Below are positions 1 to 8,542 of a stretch of DNA of 18,936 bases, in pieces; position 1 is the first letter of the stretch, and each line of letters starts with the position of its first letter. Source of the DNA: CAZTWC01 sp964617105 [NCBI: uncultured Myxococcia bacterium] (GTDB lineage: Bacteria > CAZTWC01); contig CAZTWC010000024.1 of the NCBI GenBank assembly GCA_964617105.1, positions 1-18,936 on the forward strand. Direction: 5' to 3'. A model generated the notes under the pieces. It made no database searches and was not told the DNA's origin. It saw only the letters and a program-made list of their open reading frames with translations. A program made the position numbers and the translations under genes.

Positions 1-1
1 G

Positions 2-520
2 ATAGCCCTCAATTCGGGTATTGCCGGAGGTGCGGACATAATTCTTATCCCGGAGATACCTTTTAAGATAAAATCTATTTGCCGCAAGGTCAAGCAGCGT
101 TTTCGCGATTCAGAGCCATATTGCATGGTGGTGGTGGCAGAAGGCGCAGCGGAAGAGGGTGGAGGATTGGTTGGCAATGAGCAGGCAGAGGCGCATCGGG
201 AGATAAAACTGGGCGGAATAGGTGACTATCTTGCTAAAATGATCAATCAGGAAACGGAAAAGGAGAGCCGCAGCCTGGTGTTGGGACATCTACAGAGAGG
301 TGGAACCCCAACCACTTTTGATCGGCTCATTTTTACCAGATTTGGCGCCGCTGCAACCCGACTGCTGAAAAATGGCGACTTCGGCAAGATGGTTTGCCTG
401 CAACCGCCCAGGATAGAAGCCATCTCTTTAAAGGAGGCCATATCCAGGATGAAGAGAGTTGATGTAAATTCCGATACGGTGCTCACCGCCCGGGAGTTGG
501 GTATTTCTTTTGGAGATTGA
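2..520 (+). CDS. pfkA: 6-phosphofructokinase, C-terminal part (5' end outside window)
   Basis: This is the last 172 residues of a phosphofructokinase, which phosphorylates fructose 6-phosphate to the 1,6-bisphosphate in glycolysis. The frame is open from base 2 and the true start lies outside the window. A GGADIILIPE segment sits at the beginning, followed by VVVAEGA. The motif LVLGHLQRGGTPTTFDR carries the Arg just before it and the His and second Arg within it, which in Escherichia coli PfkA (R243, H249, R252) bind the fructose phosphate. The residues that decide ATP versus pyrophosphate as donor lie in the missing N-terminal half, so that cannot be told here. The stop codon is 3 bases from the stop of the convergent acyl-CoA dehydrogenase gene, leaving no room for a separate terminator. 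Confidence 0.93.
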   Translation: MALNSGIAGGADIILIPEIPFKIKSICRKVKQRFRDSEPYCMVVVAEGAAEEGGGLVGNEQAEAHREIKLGGIGDYLAKMINQETEKESRSLVLGHLQRGGTPTTFDRLIFTRFGAAATRLLKNGDFGKMVCLQPPRIEAISLKEAISRMKRVDVNSDTVLTARELGISFGD

Positions 521-523
521 GTG

Positions 524-1669
524 TCACAACCCTATAATATTTCTGGCAATCACCAATCGTTGGATCTCGCTGGTGCCTTCGTAAATGGTTGTGGTTTTGG
601 CATCGCGGAAATATTTCTCTACCGGAAAATCACCGGTGAATCCGTAACCACCATGTATTTGCACCGCCTTTATACAGGCCTGGTTGGCTACTTCAGAAGC
701 GAATAATTTGGCCATGGAAGCCTGGCAGGTACAACTGCCCTCTCCTTTATCCTTCAAATATGCGGCTCTTAAAGTTAACAACCTGGCCGCTTCTAATTGA
801 GTGGCCATGTCGGCCACCATCCACTGGATAGCCTGGTTGGCGCTCAGGGGTTTACCAAATTGAACCCGTTCGTTGGCATAGCGGGCCGCCGCTTCCAGGG
901 CAGCCTGGTGAAGGCCAATCGCTTGAGATGCTACTCCAATTCGGCCGCCGTCCAAAGCGGTCATAGCGATTTTGAATCCTTGCCCCTCTTTTCCCAGCAG
1001 TTGCTTTTTGTTGATGCGGCAGTCCTCCAGGCTGAGAGAAACAGTGTTAGAGCATTTTATGCCCATTTTTTCCTCTTCCCGGTCCACGCTAAAACCTGGG
1101 GTGTCTTTTTCTACTAAAAAAGCGCTAATCCCTTTGCCCCCTTTTATTTCAGGATTTCTGGCCATGACAATGGTGACTCCGGAGTATGCACCCGAGGTGA
1201 TAAACTGTTTAGAACCATTGATTATTAAATCATCCCCATCTTTTATATAGGTAGTTTTCAGGGAGGTGGCATCAGATCCAACACCCGGTTCAGTGAGGGC
1301 AAAAGAGCCGGCCGGGTAATCGCCGCTGGTTATTAGGGGTAAATATTTTTCTTTTTGTTCCTCAGTGCCAAAGTCGGCGATGGTTTCAGCAACCATATTG
1401 GTAACTGACATGGTTACCGCCACCCCGGCGCATTCCCGGGCGATTTCAGTCAAAGCCACGGAGAAAGAAACTATTCCGGCCTCGGAACCACCGTACTGGG
1501 AGGGGATATTGACGCCCATCAATCCTAACTCAGCCATTTGTTTGAGTACGGGAGCGGGAAAGATTTTTTCCCGATCCCACCTGGCCGCCTCTGGCCTTAT
1601 ATGGCGGCGGGAGAAATCCTGGGCGGTATCACGGACAGCAACCTGAATATCGTTAAGGGCAAAGTCCAT
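524..1669 (-). CDS. acyl-CoA dehydrogenase (paralogue 1, operon-distal)
   Basis: A 381-residue flavoprotein that would introduce a trans-2,3 double bond into an acyl-CoA and pass electrons to electron-transfer flavoprotein. The FAD-binding signature FALTEPGVGSDA and the C-terminal IYEGTSEIQRLVIA, whose first Glu (about E364) is the catalytic base in short- and medium-chain enzymes, are both present, and the length is normal for the family. The frame also offers a TTG at 1684, but the ATG at 1669 has AGGAG five bases upstream and starts the family-typical MDFALNDIQ. It is the last gene of the minus-strand operon, 69 bases after a close paralogue. The acyl chain preferred cannot be read from the sequence; a butyryl-CoA or other short-chain role is likely but unproven. 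Confidence 0.93.
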   Translation of the reverse strand: MDFALNDIQVAVRDTAQDFSRRHIRPEAARWDREKIFPAPVLKQMAELGLMGVNIPSQYGGSEAGIVSFSVALTEIARECAGVAVTMSVTNMVAETIADFGTEEQKEKYLPLITSGDYPAGSFALTEPGVGSDATSLKTTYIKDGDDLIINGSKQFITSGAYSGVTIVMARNPEIKGGKGISAFLVEKDTPGFSVDREEEKMGIKCSNTVSLSLEDCRINKKQLLGKEGQGFKIAMTALDGGRIGVASQAIGLHQAALEAAARYANERVQFGKPLSANQAIQWMVADMATQLEAARLLTLRAAYLKDKGEGSCTCQASMAKLFASEVANQACIKAVQIHGGYGFTGDFPVEKYFRDAKTTTIYEGTSEIQRLVIARNIIGL

Positions 1670-1674
1670 ATCAT

Positions 1675-1679
1675 CTCCT
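1675..1679 (-). promoter_or_regulatory. Shine-Dalgarno of acyl-CoA dehydrogenase 1
   Basis: AGGAG on the minus strand, five bases before the ATG at 1669. It lies inside the alternative reading that begins with TTG at 1684, which argues that the downstream ATG is the real start. Confidence 0.7.
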
Positions 1680-1738
1680 ATCAACTCAACTACGGTCAGT
1701 CTATAAAGACCAATAAAAATCCTTGTAATTATTGACGG

Positions 1739-2887
<1,149 letters not shown>

Positions 2888-2892
2888 GGCTG

Positions 2893-2897
2893 CTCCT
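2893..2897 (-). promoter_or_regulatory. Shine-Dalgarno of acyl-CoA dehydrogenase 2
   Basis: AGGAG on the minus strand with five bases to the ATG at 2887. It decides the start against the upstream in-frame TTG at 2926. Confidence 0.75.
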
Positions 2898-2936
2898 TTC
2901 TGGTGTCCATGGTGGATTCTGAACAAAAATTTTATC

Positions 2937-3887
2937 TCATTTGCCGATTTCCGGCTCTGTTAATCCTTTTTTGCCTACAGTGTAGATATACAAAAGCGCC
3001 ATTCTCAAAGCCAGCCCGTTGGTGACCTGCTCAAGAATAACTGAAGCCGGGCAGTCAGCCACTTCGGGAGCGATCTCTACTCCTCGATTTATTGGCCCGG
3101 GGTGCATGATAATGGCATCGCTTTTTACCTTTTTTAACAGGTCTGCGCCCAGACCGAAAAAACGGGCGTATTCCCGCAGGCTGGGAAACAGGGTTTTACC
3201 CTGCCTCTCCAATTGGATTCTCAGCAAAATAATAATATCTGCCGAGGGGATCTCCTGACGCGAATTATGGGCTACTTTTACTCCCAATTTTTCCACCTGG
3301 GGTGGAATCATGGTGGATGGTCCCACCACAGTAACTTTCGCCCCCATCTTCACCAGGCAGCGCATGTTGGAGCCTGCTACCCGGCTATGGGCGATATCGC
3401 CGATCATAACTACTTTTTTCCCTTCTAAATCCGGTTTGTGTTCCAGTATAGTCATCAAATCCAGCAGCGCTTGAGTGGGGTGTTCGTGGGTACCATCGCC
3501 GGCGTTGATCACCGAAGCATCGATACATTTTGTCAACTGGAGAGGAGAACCGGAATGGGAGTGGCGGAAGATAATCAGGTCTGGATTCATGGCCATCAGG
3601 GTTTTGGCGGTGTCAAACAGAGTTTCGCCTTTCACCACGCTGGAGGAAGAAGCAGAAACATTGATAACATCGGCTCCCAATCGCTTACCGGCCAATTCAA
3701 AAGAGGTGCGGGTTCGGGTGGAGGGCTCAAAGAACAGGGTGATTACAGTTTGCCCCCTCAGGGTGGGAACTTTTTTTATGGCCCGGGAGGATAATTCCTT
3801 AAAGGAGTGGGCCTGTTCAAGAATATAGCTTATATCTTGTTTACTTAAATCGTCAATACTCAATAGGTGTTTATGGTCAAATATCAC
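2937..3887 (-). CDS. pyrB: aspartate carbamoyltransferase catalytic subunit
   Basis: A 316-residue enzyme condensing carbamoyl phosphate with aspartate, the committed step of pyrimidine synthesis. The carbamoyl-phosphate loop FFEPSTRTRTSFE (residues 52-64), the 80s-loop Lys in VVKGET (K86), FRHS (R108), GDGTHEHPTQALLD (H136), DIAHSRV (R169), the aspartate-binding LLRIQLER (R223) and MHPGPINRGVEI (261-272) are all intact. The start is a GTG at 3887 with GAGGTG five bases upstream; that ribosome binding site overlaps the pyrR stop codon nine bases away, so the two are probably translated in linkage. No pyrI regulatory subunit or dihydroorotase gene follows. Instead a butyryl-CoA dehydrogenase-like gene comes next, 49 bases on. 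Confidence 0.97.
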   Translation of the reverse strand: MIFDHKHLLSIDDLSKQDISYILEQAHSFKELSSRAIKKVPTLRGQTVITLFFEPSTRTRTSFELAGKRLGADVINVSASSSSVVKGETLFDTAKTLMAMNPDLIIFRHSHSGSPLQLTKCIDASVINAGDGTHEHPTQALLDLMTILEHKPDLEGKKVVMIGDIAHSRVAGSNMRCLVKMGAKVTVVGPSTMIPPQVEKLGVKVAHNSRQEIPSADIIILLRIQLERQGKTLFPSLREYARFFGLGADLLKKVKSDAIIMHPGPINRGVEIAPEVADCPASVILEQVTNGLALRMALLYIYTVGKKGLTEPEIGK

Positions 3888-3892
3888 AATGA

Positions 3893-3898
3893 CACCTC
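3893..3898 (-). promoter_or_regulatory. Shine-Dalgarno of pyrB, overlapping the pyrR stop
   Basis: GAGGTG on the minus strand, five bases before the GTG start of pyrB. Its first bases belong to the TGA that ends pyrR, an arrangement typical of translationally linked genes. Confidence 0.65.
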
Positions 3899-4442
3899 AC
3901 TTAGTTGATATTACTACTACTTGGTCTTTTTCTGCTTCCGGGGTTAAATATACTTCAACCATCTCTTCTTTTTGGGTAACGACTTTTCTCCCAATATAGG
4001 TGGGCTCAATGGGCAGTTCCCGGTGTCCGCGGTCGATCATCACCGCCAGTTTAATGGCCCGGGCCCGACCGTAATCTATGAGACCTGATAGTGCTGCTCT
4101 TACAGTTCTACCGGTAAATATCACGTCATCTACCAGGATTACCACTTTGTCTCTGATATCGAAGTCTATCTCGGTTTTTCCCACTACCGGATTAGGAAAA
4201 CCGGTGCCAACGTCATCCCGGTAAAGGGTTATGTCGATAACCCCCATAGGAGGGATATCGCCTTCGTTCTGCTCGATTTTATCTGCCAGACGCTGGGCCA
4301 GGTAAACGCCGCCAGTCCTAATGCCGATTAGCACCAGGTCCTGAGTGCCGTTATTCTCCTCTAAGATCTCAAAGGTGATTTTATTGATCTCTCGCTCTAT
4401 CTGTTTGGCGGTGAGAATATTGGTAATGGTTTTTTCGGGCAT
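3897..4442 (-). CDS. pyrR: bifunctional pyrimidine operon regulator / uracil phosphoribosyltransferase PyrR
   Basis: A 181-residue PRT-fold protein. The PRPP-binding loop VILVDDVIFTGRT spans residues 101-113, preceded by LVLIGIRTGGVYLAQRL (37-53) and IDITLYRDD (69-77), all hallmarks of PyrR rather than a plain phosphoribosyltransferase. In Firmicutes PyrR binds pyr leader RNA when loaded with UMP and causes attenuation, and it also makes UMP from uracil and PRPP. An AAGAGG six bases before the ATG serves as ribosome binding site. The gene sits 38 bases after lepB and 9 before pyrB. I could not find a PyrR-type RNA binding stem-loop in those short gaps, so whether it regulates this operon is open. 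Confidence 0.95.
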   Translation of the reverse strand: MPEKTITNILTAKQIEREINKITFEILEENNGTQDLVLIGIRTGGVYLAQRLADKIEQNEGDIPPMGVIDITLYRDDVGTGFPNPVVGKTEIDFDIRDKVVILVDDVIFTGRTVRAALSGLIDYGRARAIKLAVMIDRGHRELPIEPTYIGRKVVTQKEEMVEVYLTPEAEKDQVVVISTK

Positions 4443-4480
4443 AATAACCTCTTAATTTCAGGGTTAATAAGTTTCTTGAA

Positions 4481-5359
4481 CTATCTGATTATCTTGAAAA
4501 ATCTGCCCCAGTTTATCCCGGTCCGTTCTGAACGGGAATACCAGATTATTATCGCTTTACCCTTGATATGATTGAGGGGTATCTGCCCAATGAACCTGCT
4601 GTCAGAACTATTGTCACGGTTATCTCCCATCACAAACACATGCCCAGGATTAACTTTTACCGGCCCAAAAGAGGAGTAATCGTTAAACACAATAATATTG
4701 TGCTTATCTGGTCCCAGGTTTTCATCAAGAATATTACTCTGAAGTTTTTGTCCGGTCTTTTCATCAACAAATTCAAAAAGACCCCTATCCAGATACTCTA
4801 TTTTTTGGCCGTTGATAAACAATTGATTGTTTTCCAGCAGCACTTCATCTCCTTCAACACCTACTACTCGCTTGATAAAATCAAGGCTCGGGTCGTTAGG
4901 ATTGATAAATACAATTATATCACCAGGTAGGGGCCGGCTAAATTCAAACAGTTTGTAAAAAGTAAAGGGAATTCGGATACCGTAGATAAACTTGTTAACA
5001 AACAGGTGATCGCCTACCACCAGGCTGGGGATCATAGAGCCAGATGGAATTTTAAAAGCCTCCAGCACAAAGGCCCGTAAGAGAAGGGCTATCATCACTG
5101 CCACCAGGAGCGATTCAATTCCCTCCCGCAAAGGACTTTTACGCAAGTTTTGGCAATTATCTTCTAAGAAGTTGCTTAGTTTTTTAAAACCAGAAGAGAT
5201 TTTATTGTCGTTTTTCTCGGCCAGGGCATTTTCCAAAAACTCAATATTTTGCTTTAAAAGATCAGTTTTGGTTTCGGACAAAAGGTTTCTCTTCTTTTTC
5301 AGTATCCTTTTAGCATCTTTAATGGTGTATTGGATAATCTTGATTTTATTTTTATCCAT
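4481..5359 (-). CDS. lepB: signal peptidase I with N-terminal extension
   Basis: A 292-residue membrane serine peptidase (family S26) that removes signal peptides from exported proteins. Residues 1-80 form a charged, probably helical cytoplasmic extension rich in Lys, Glu and Leu. One membrane segment follows (about 81-98). Box B, IPSGSMIPSL, holds the catalytic Ser at about 108; DFIKRVVGVEGD holds the general-base Lys at about 163; GDNRDNSSDSR is the conserved box E. The gene starts inside the stop of the upstream epimerase (ATGGATAA, 8-base overlap) with only a weak AGG upstream, so translation is probably coupled. It does not process the three lipoproteins in this window, since those need LspA, but would serve other secreted proteins. 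Confidence 0.95.
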   Translation of the reverse strand: MDKNKIKIIQYTIKDAKRILKKKRNLLSETKTDLLKQNIEFLENALAEKNDNKISSGFKKLSNFLEDNCQNLRKSPLREGIESLLVAVMIALLLRAFVLEAFKIPSGSMIPSLVVGDHLFVNKFIYGIRIPFTFYKLFEFSRPLPGDIIVFINPNDPSLDFIKRVVGVEGDEVLLENNQLFINGQKIEYLDRGLFEFVDEKTGQKLQSNILDENLGPDKHNIIVFNDYSSFGPVKVNPGHVFVMGDNRDNSSDSRFIGQIPLNHIKGKAIIIWYSRSERTGINWGRFFKIIR

Positions 5360-6281
5360 TAATTTGCCTGTTTTTAAAAAAATTCACTGTTTCTTCCAGT
5401 CCATTGGACAAATCTGTTTGGGGTTTCCAGCCAATCTCCAGCAAGGCTTTGTTAAAAGTTATCACACTCCGTTTTTGTTCGCCAGGAGGCATTTCCCGGT
5501 ATTTTTTGGCCTGAGACCTACCGGTCAATTTAGTCAGGTTATCGAATAGTTTGTTGATGCTGGTTTCATGACCGCTGCCTACGTTCAAACAACCGCAAAA
5601 GTTGGACTCTATGGCCTTTAAATTGGCTAAAGCCACATCTTTGACAAAAACAAAATCTCTGGTTTGGGTACCGTCACCGGTGATTTTGGCTTCTTCAGAG
5701 TTTAGCAATTTGTTGATGAAAATTGCCACAACCCCGGCTTCACCCAGGGGGTCTTGCCTGGGACCGAAAACATTGGCATATCTGAGAGCCACATAGGGAA
5801 GTCCATGCATCCTAAAAAAGTAATCCAGATATAATTCACCACCATATTTAGATAGCCCATAGGGGGAGGTGGGAGCGATTCTATGCTCTTCGGTGGCTGG
5901 AAAAAAGTATTGCTCACCGTAAATAGCGCCGCCAGTAGAGGCAAAGGTGATTTTTTTTACTTTTGCTTGAGAGGCTGCCAGGCACATGTTGATGGTGGCA
6001 ATAATATTCTGGTTGGCATTGAATACCGGATCGCTGACCGAATTACGCACATCAATATGAGCAGCGTGATGAGAGATAACATCGGGTTTCTCTTCAGTGA
6101 TCAGTTGGCAGAACTCTTTATCTAAGATATCCAGGTGAAAAAAACGGTAATCAGGGTTGATGTTTTCTTTTTTACCGCTGGAAAGATTGTCAACGATTAG
6201 TATTTCGTGCCCTTTTTCTGCTATTAGATCTGCCACGTTGGAGCCAATAAAACCAGCACCACCTGTAATCATTACTTTCAT
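5352..6281 (-). CDS. NAD-dependent sugar-nucleotide epimerase (GalE-like extended SDR)
   Basis: A 309-residue extended short-chain dehydrogenase. The NAD-binding GGAGFIG motif is at residues 7-13, an acidic Asp at 31 ends the second strand, and the catalytic set appears as ST (115-116), Y141 and K145 in YGLSK. GPRQDPLGEAGVV and DFVFVKDVA are typical of the UDP-glucose/UDP-N-acetylglucosamine 4-epimerase group. It would epimerise a nucleotide sugar for surface polysaccharide or galactose metabolism; the exact sugar cannot be decided. The ATG is preceded by GAGGA with six bases spacing. It is the first gene of the operon and has the only convincing upstream promoter. It ends within the first codons of lepB. 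Confidence 0.9.
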   Translation of the reverse strand: MKVMITGGAGFIGSNVADLIAEKGHEILIVDNLSSGKKENINPDYRFFHLDILDKEFCQLITEEKPDVISHHAAHIDVRNSVSDPVFNANQNIIATINMCLAASQAKVKKITFASTGGAIYGEQYFFPATEEHRIAPTSPYGLSKYGGELYLDYFFRMHGLPYVALRYANVFGPRQDPLGEAGVVAIFINKLLNSEEAKITGDGTQTRDFVFVKDVALANLKAIESNFCGCLNVGSGHETSINKLFDNLTKLTGRSQAKKYREMPPGEQKRSVITFNKALLEIGWKPQTDLSNGLEETVNFFKNRQING

Positions 6282-6321
6282 TTTTTATCCTCAAGTAAAA
6301 GGTAAAGAAAATGAGAGGTTA

Positions 6322-6349
6322 ATATTAACAAAAACGAAAAAAATATCAA
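6322..6349 (-). promoter_or_regulatory. candidate sigma-70 promoter of the epimerase-lepB-pyrRB operon
   Basis: On the minus strand TTGATA (6349-6344) and TAATAT (6327-6322) are separated by 16 bases, putting the transcription start near 6315 and giving a leader of about 35 bases before the epimerase ATG. The match is good but the region is AT-rich, so chance similarity is possible. Confidence 0.4.
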
Positions 6350-6368
6350 CCTGATTTTGGGATCGGGG

Positions 6369-6392
6369 ATTTCGACATTTCGAGATTTGAAC
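6369..6392. repeat. three tandem 8-bp iterons upstream of the epimerase promoter
   Basis: ATTTCGAC, ATTTCGAG and ATTTGAAC follow each other without gaps. They lie about 20 bases behind the candidate -35 box, where an activator or repressor could bind. The rest of the 146-base gap between the epimerase and the lipoprotein gene holds no hairpin that I would call a terminator. Confidence 0.4.
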
Positions 6393-6427
6393 AACATACA
6401 ATAAGTGGATTTGCCAATAGGCTTCTC

Positions 6428-8542
6428 TCACTGGATAATCCCGGCCTGGCCATTGGCCAAATTTTGGAGAAAATTGCCGTAGGTGGAAGCAGCCTCCTGT
6501 AAATTGAAGATGGCGAAATGGTCCTGGTTGGCGTATTGCCTGAGGCCTATGGTGCATTTGGTGCCGTTATCAGCGGTGATATTGTGTTGCAGCGGTGTTT
6601 TTTGGGGCCAGATATTTCTCAACAAAAGTCCGGGGATTTGTTTGGCTATGGGCTCCACCAGAGGAATAGCGCCAGCCACGACAAATGCTTCATTTGTATC
6701 AACCGGGATTTGTTGATCTTTCATCCCCTGGGTGATCAATAGATTGTGGCAACCATCTCCCGGAGCACGCAGGTGGTAATAGGGGGCATAGTTGATGGGA
6801 TCGGTGATGTCCACCAGCGTTTGTACCAGGTTCAGGACCGGGTGGAAGGTGGTCAAGGTATAGTTGGAGGGAATTTTGGCTACGGTTTTTAAAGCCACGC
6901 TCATATCGATAGGGTTTTTTCGTTTTAGTAAGGTTATAGAGAGCCCGCCGCCATTTCCAGAAAACACGCTTCCCAGAAAATTATGCTCCAGAGCCAGCAG
7001 CATAGAGCCGGTTATCCCGCCTTGAGAGTGACCCAAAAAGAGTAATTTGTCTTTATTGATGGTGATTTTTTGCTGGTTGGGCGATTGATTAGCCGGGATC
7101 ACCATATCGCCCTGGCGAATGGCTTTGAGCAAGAGAAAATTGTCTACCACCGATTGGCGAAAAATGGCTCGGGATGACTGGGGGTTGAGAAAGTTGAAAG
7201 TCATCAACTCCTGGTTGGTTCCATCTGGCGCTCTGGTACCGTGTATTGGCTGATCAATGCTCAAAATTGCCATATTTCTTTGGGTGATCATATTGGCTGG
7301 AGATAATTTATAGTTGGCGGCAAAGGATTTATAGCTGCCGCCAGTGCCATGGCTGTAAATAACCAGGGGCCAACCATTGGTCGGCATCGTATGTTTTGGG
7401 ACCGCCAGGGCAAAACGCAACTCCTCCTGCCGCTGCACAATTGGAACTCCGGCCTGGTCAAACTGAAATTGTCCTTCTTGAGAGTAAGGGGGCGTTCCCT
7501 TTTGAAAATTGGGGCTTTGGTATTTGCCTTCGATTAAATAGTAATTGCTGTGGGTGTTTGAGGATTCGATCTCAACTTTAGTTGGCTGGCTGTATTTAGT
7601 ATCGATAAAGTTTTTGATAGATTTTAACTGAGAAGTGATCTGCTGGGTGGTAAACAGGGTTGCCATGGCTATCTGATCCATATGCAATTGCCCCTTTTCC
7701 GCCAGCAGATTTATAAGAGGTTTATAGATATCGCCAAGTTTTTTAAGTTGCTCCAAATCCTGCCGGCAACCTTTTAATATCATTTGGAATAATCCTGGAG
7801 AGCCTATTTGGTTGCCCTGGGGATCTTTCAATTGACGCTTGATAACCAGGGCGTACCTGGTTGCAGGCTTGAGGGTGAATCCCCAAAAGGGTTGGATTGC
7901 CAGGGTATTTGGAGGCAGATAATCGTTTCCTTCCAGATAATAAAGGGTTTTTATGGGGATAAAATGTCCCCTCTCATTATCATCAGGCTCCACGTTTAGT
8001 AAAAATACAGGCGCTGAAAAATCGAGGAAAGTGGCCGGGTCATCGGGGATGCCACTGGCATCCAAAGGCGCTTCAAAGCGCAGGTAAATTACTGGATTGG
8101 TACTGAATCCTTTTAACTCCCCGGCTAAATTTATATACTTATCAAAAATGCTGTTGTTATGAGGATTGGGAAACTCATTAATATCAAGGTTGCCGTCCTG
8201 ATCACGATGTAGATCGTGGGGATAGGGCAGGTCAAATAGATGGTTACGACCTTTGGTAATAAAACTTATTTTGATTCCCTCCAGAGAGGATTTTTGAATT
8301 GCCTGGTCCAGGTCGGTGGGGAGTGAGTTGCAGAAGGTGGTGTTTTTTTCATCCAACCAGGCTTCAGGAGATGTCTCCACCTGTTGGCCATTGTTTTTAC
8401 CTCCTTCGTCGCTACCTACATAACCAGAACTCTCTGGTTCCGGATTACAGGCAGAGAATACTAAAAGGGTCAGGATTAAAAGAGGTACACAGAGTGATTG
8501 ATAAAAAGATAGACGTTTATCAGAATTTTTAGATGAGATCAT
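6428..8542 (-). CDS. lipoprotein with C-terminal alpha/beta hydrolase domain (paralogue B)
   Basis: A 704-residue predicted lipoprotein. A signal peptide ends in LLVFSAC with the lipidated Cys at about 32, followed by a Gly/Asp/Asn-rich linker. Residues about 90-340 look like a beta-rich domain (FPNP, IYLRFEAPL, LAIQPFWGF, TRYALVIKR) reminiscent of the N-terminal domains of bacterial extracellular lipases. The hydrolase domain shows the oxyanion HGTGG (399-402), nucleophile elbow GHSQGG with Ser506, Asp609 in GMKDQ and His675 in NQDHF. The substrate is unknown: an ester or lipid hydrolase at the cell surface or in the periplasm is the fair reading. It is a full-length paralogue of the gene just upstream, sharing GGGLSITLLK and DPINYAPY, and overlaps it by 4 bases (ATGA). 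Confidence 0.88.
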   Translation of the reverse strand: MISSKNSDKRLSFYQSLCVPLLILTLLVFSACNPEPESSGYVGSDEGGKNNGQQVETSPEAWLDEKNTTFCNSLPTDLDQAIQKSSLEGIKISFITKGRNHLFDLPYPHDLHRDQDGNLDINEFPNPHNNSIFDKYINLAGELKGFSTNPVIYLRFEAPLDASGIPDDPATFLDFSAPVFLLNVEPDDNERGHFIPIKTLYYLEGNDYLPPNTLAIQPFWGFTLKPATRYALVIKRQLKDPQGNQIGSPGLFQMILKGCRQDLEQLKKLGDIYKPLINLLAEKGQLHMDQIAMATLFTTQQITSQLKSIKNFIDTKYSQPTKVEIESSNTHSNYYLIEGKYQSPNFQKGTPPYSQEGQFQFDQAGVPIVQRQEELRFALAVPKHTMPTNGWPLVIYSHGTGGSYKSFAANYKLSPANMITQRNMAILSIDQPIHGTRAPDGTNQELMTFNFLNPQSSRAIFRQSVVDNFLLLKAIRQGDMVIPANQSPNQQKITINKDKLLFLGHSQGGITGSMLLALEHNFLGSVFSGNGGGLSITLLKRKNPIDMSVALKTVAKIPSNYTLTTFHPVLNLVQTLVDITDPINYAPYYHLRAPGDGCHNLLITQGMKDQQIPVDTNEAFVVAGAIPLVEPIAKQIPGLLLRNIWPQKTPLQHNITADNGTKCTIGLRQYANQDHFAIFNLQEAASTYGNFLQNLANGQAGIIQ

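Noticed and set aside
521-523. A bidirectional terminator between the convergent phosphofructokinase and acyl-CoA dehydrogenase genes.
   Set aside because: Only three bases separate the stop codons and no GC-rich stem with T-run is visible around them.
1670-1684. TTG at 1684 as start of acyl-CoA dehydrogenase 1.
   Set aside because: The ATG five codons downstream has a well-placed AGGAG and matches family N-termini.
2888-2926. TTG at 2926 as start of acyl-CoA dehydrogenase 2.
   Set aside because: The 13 extra residues contain the ribosome binding site of the ATG at 2887 and look non-coding.
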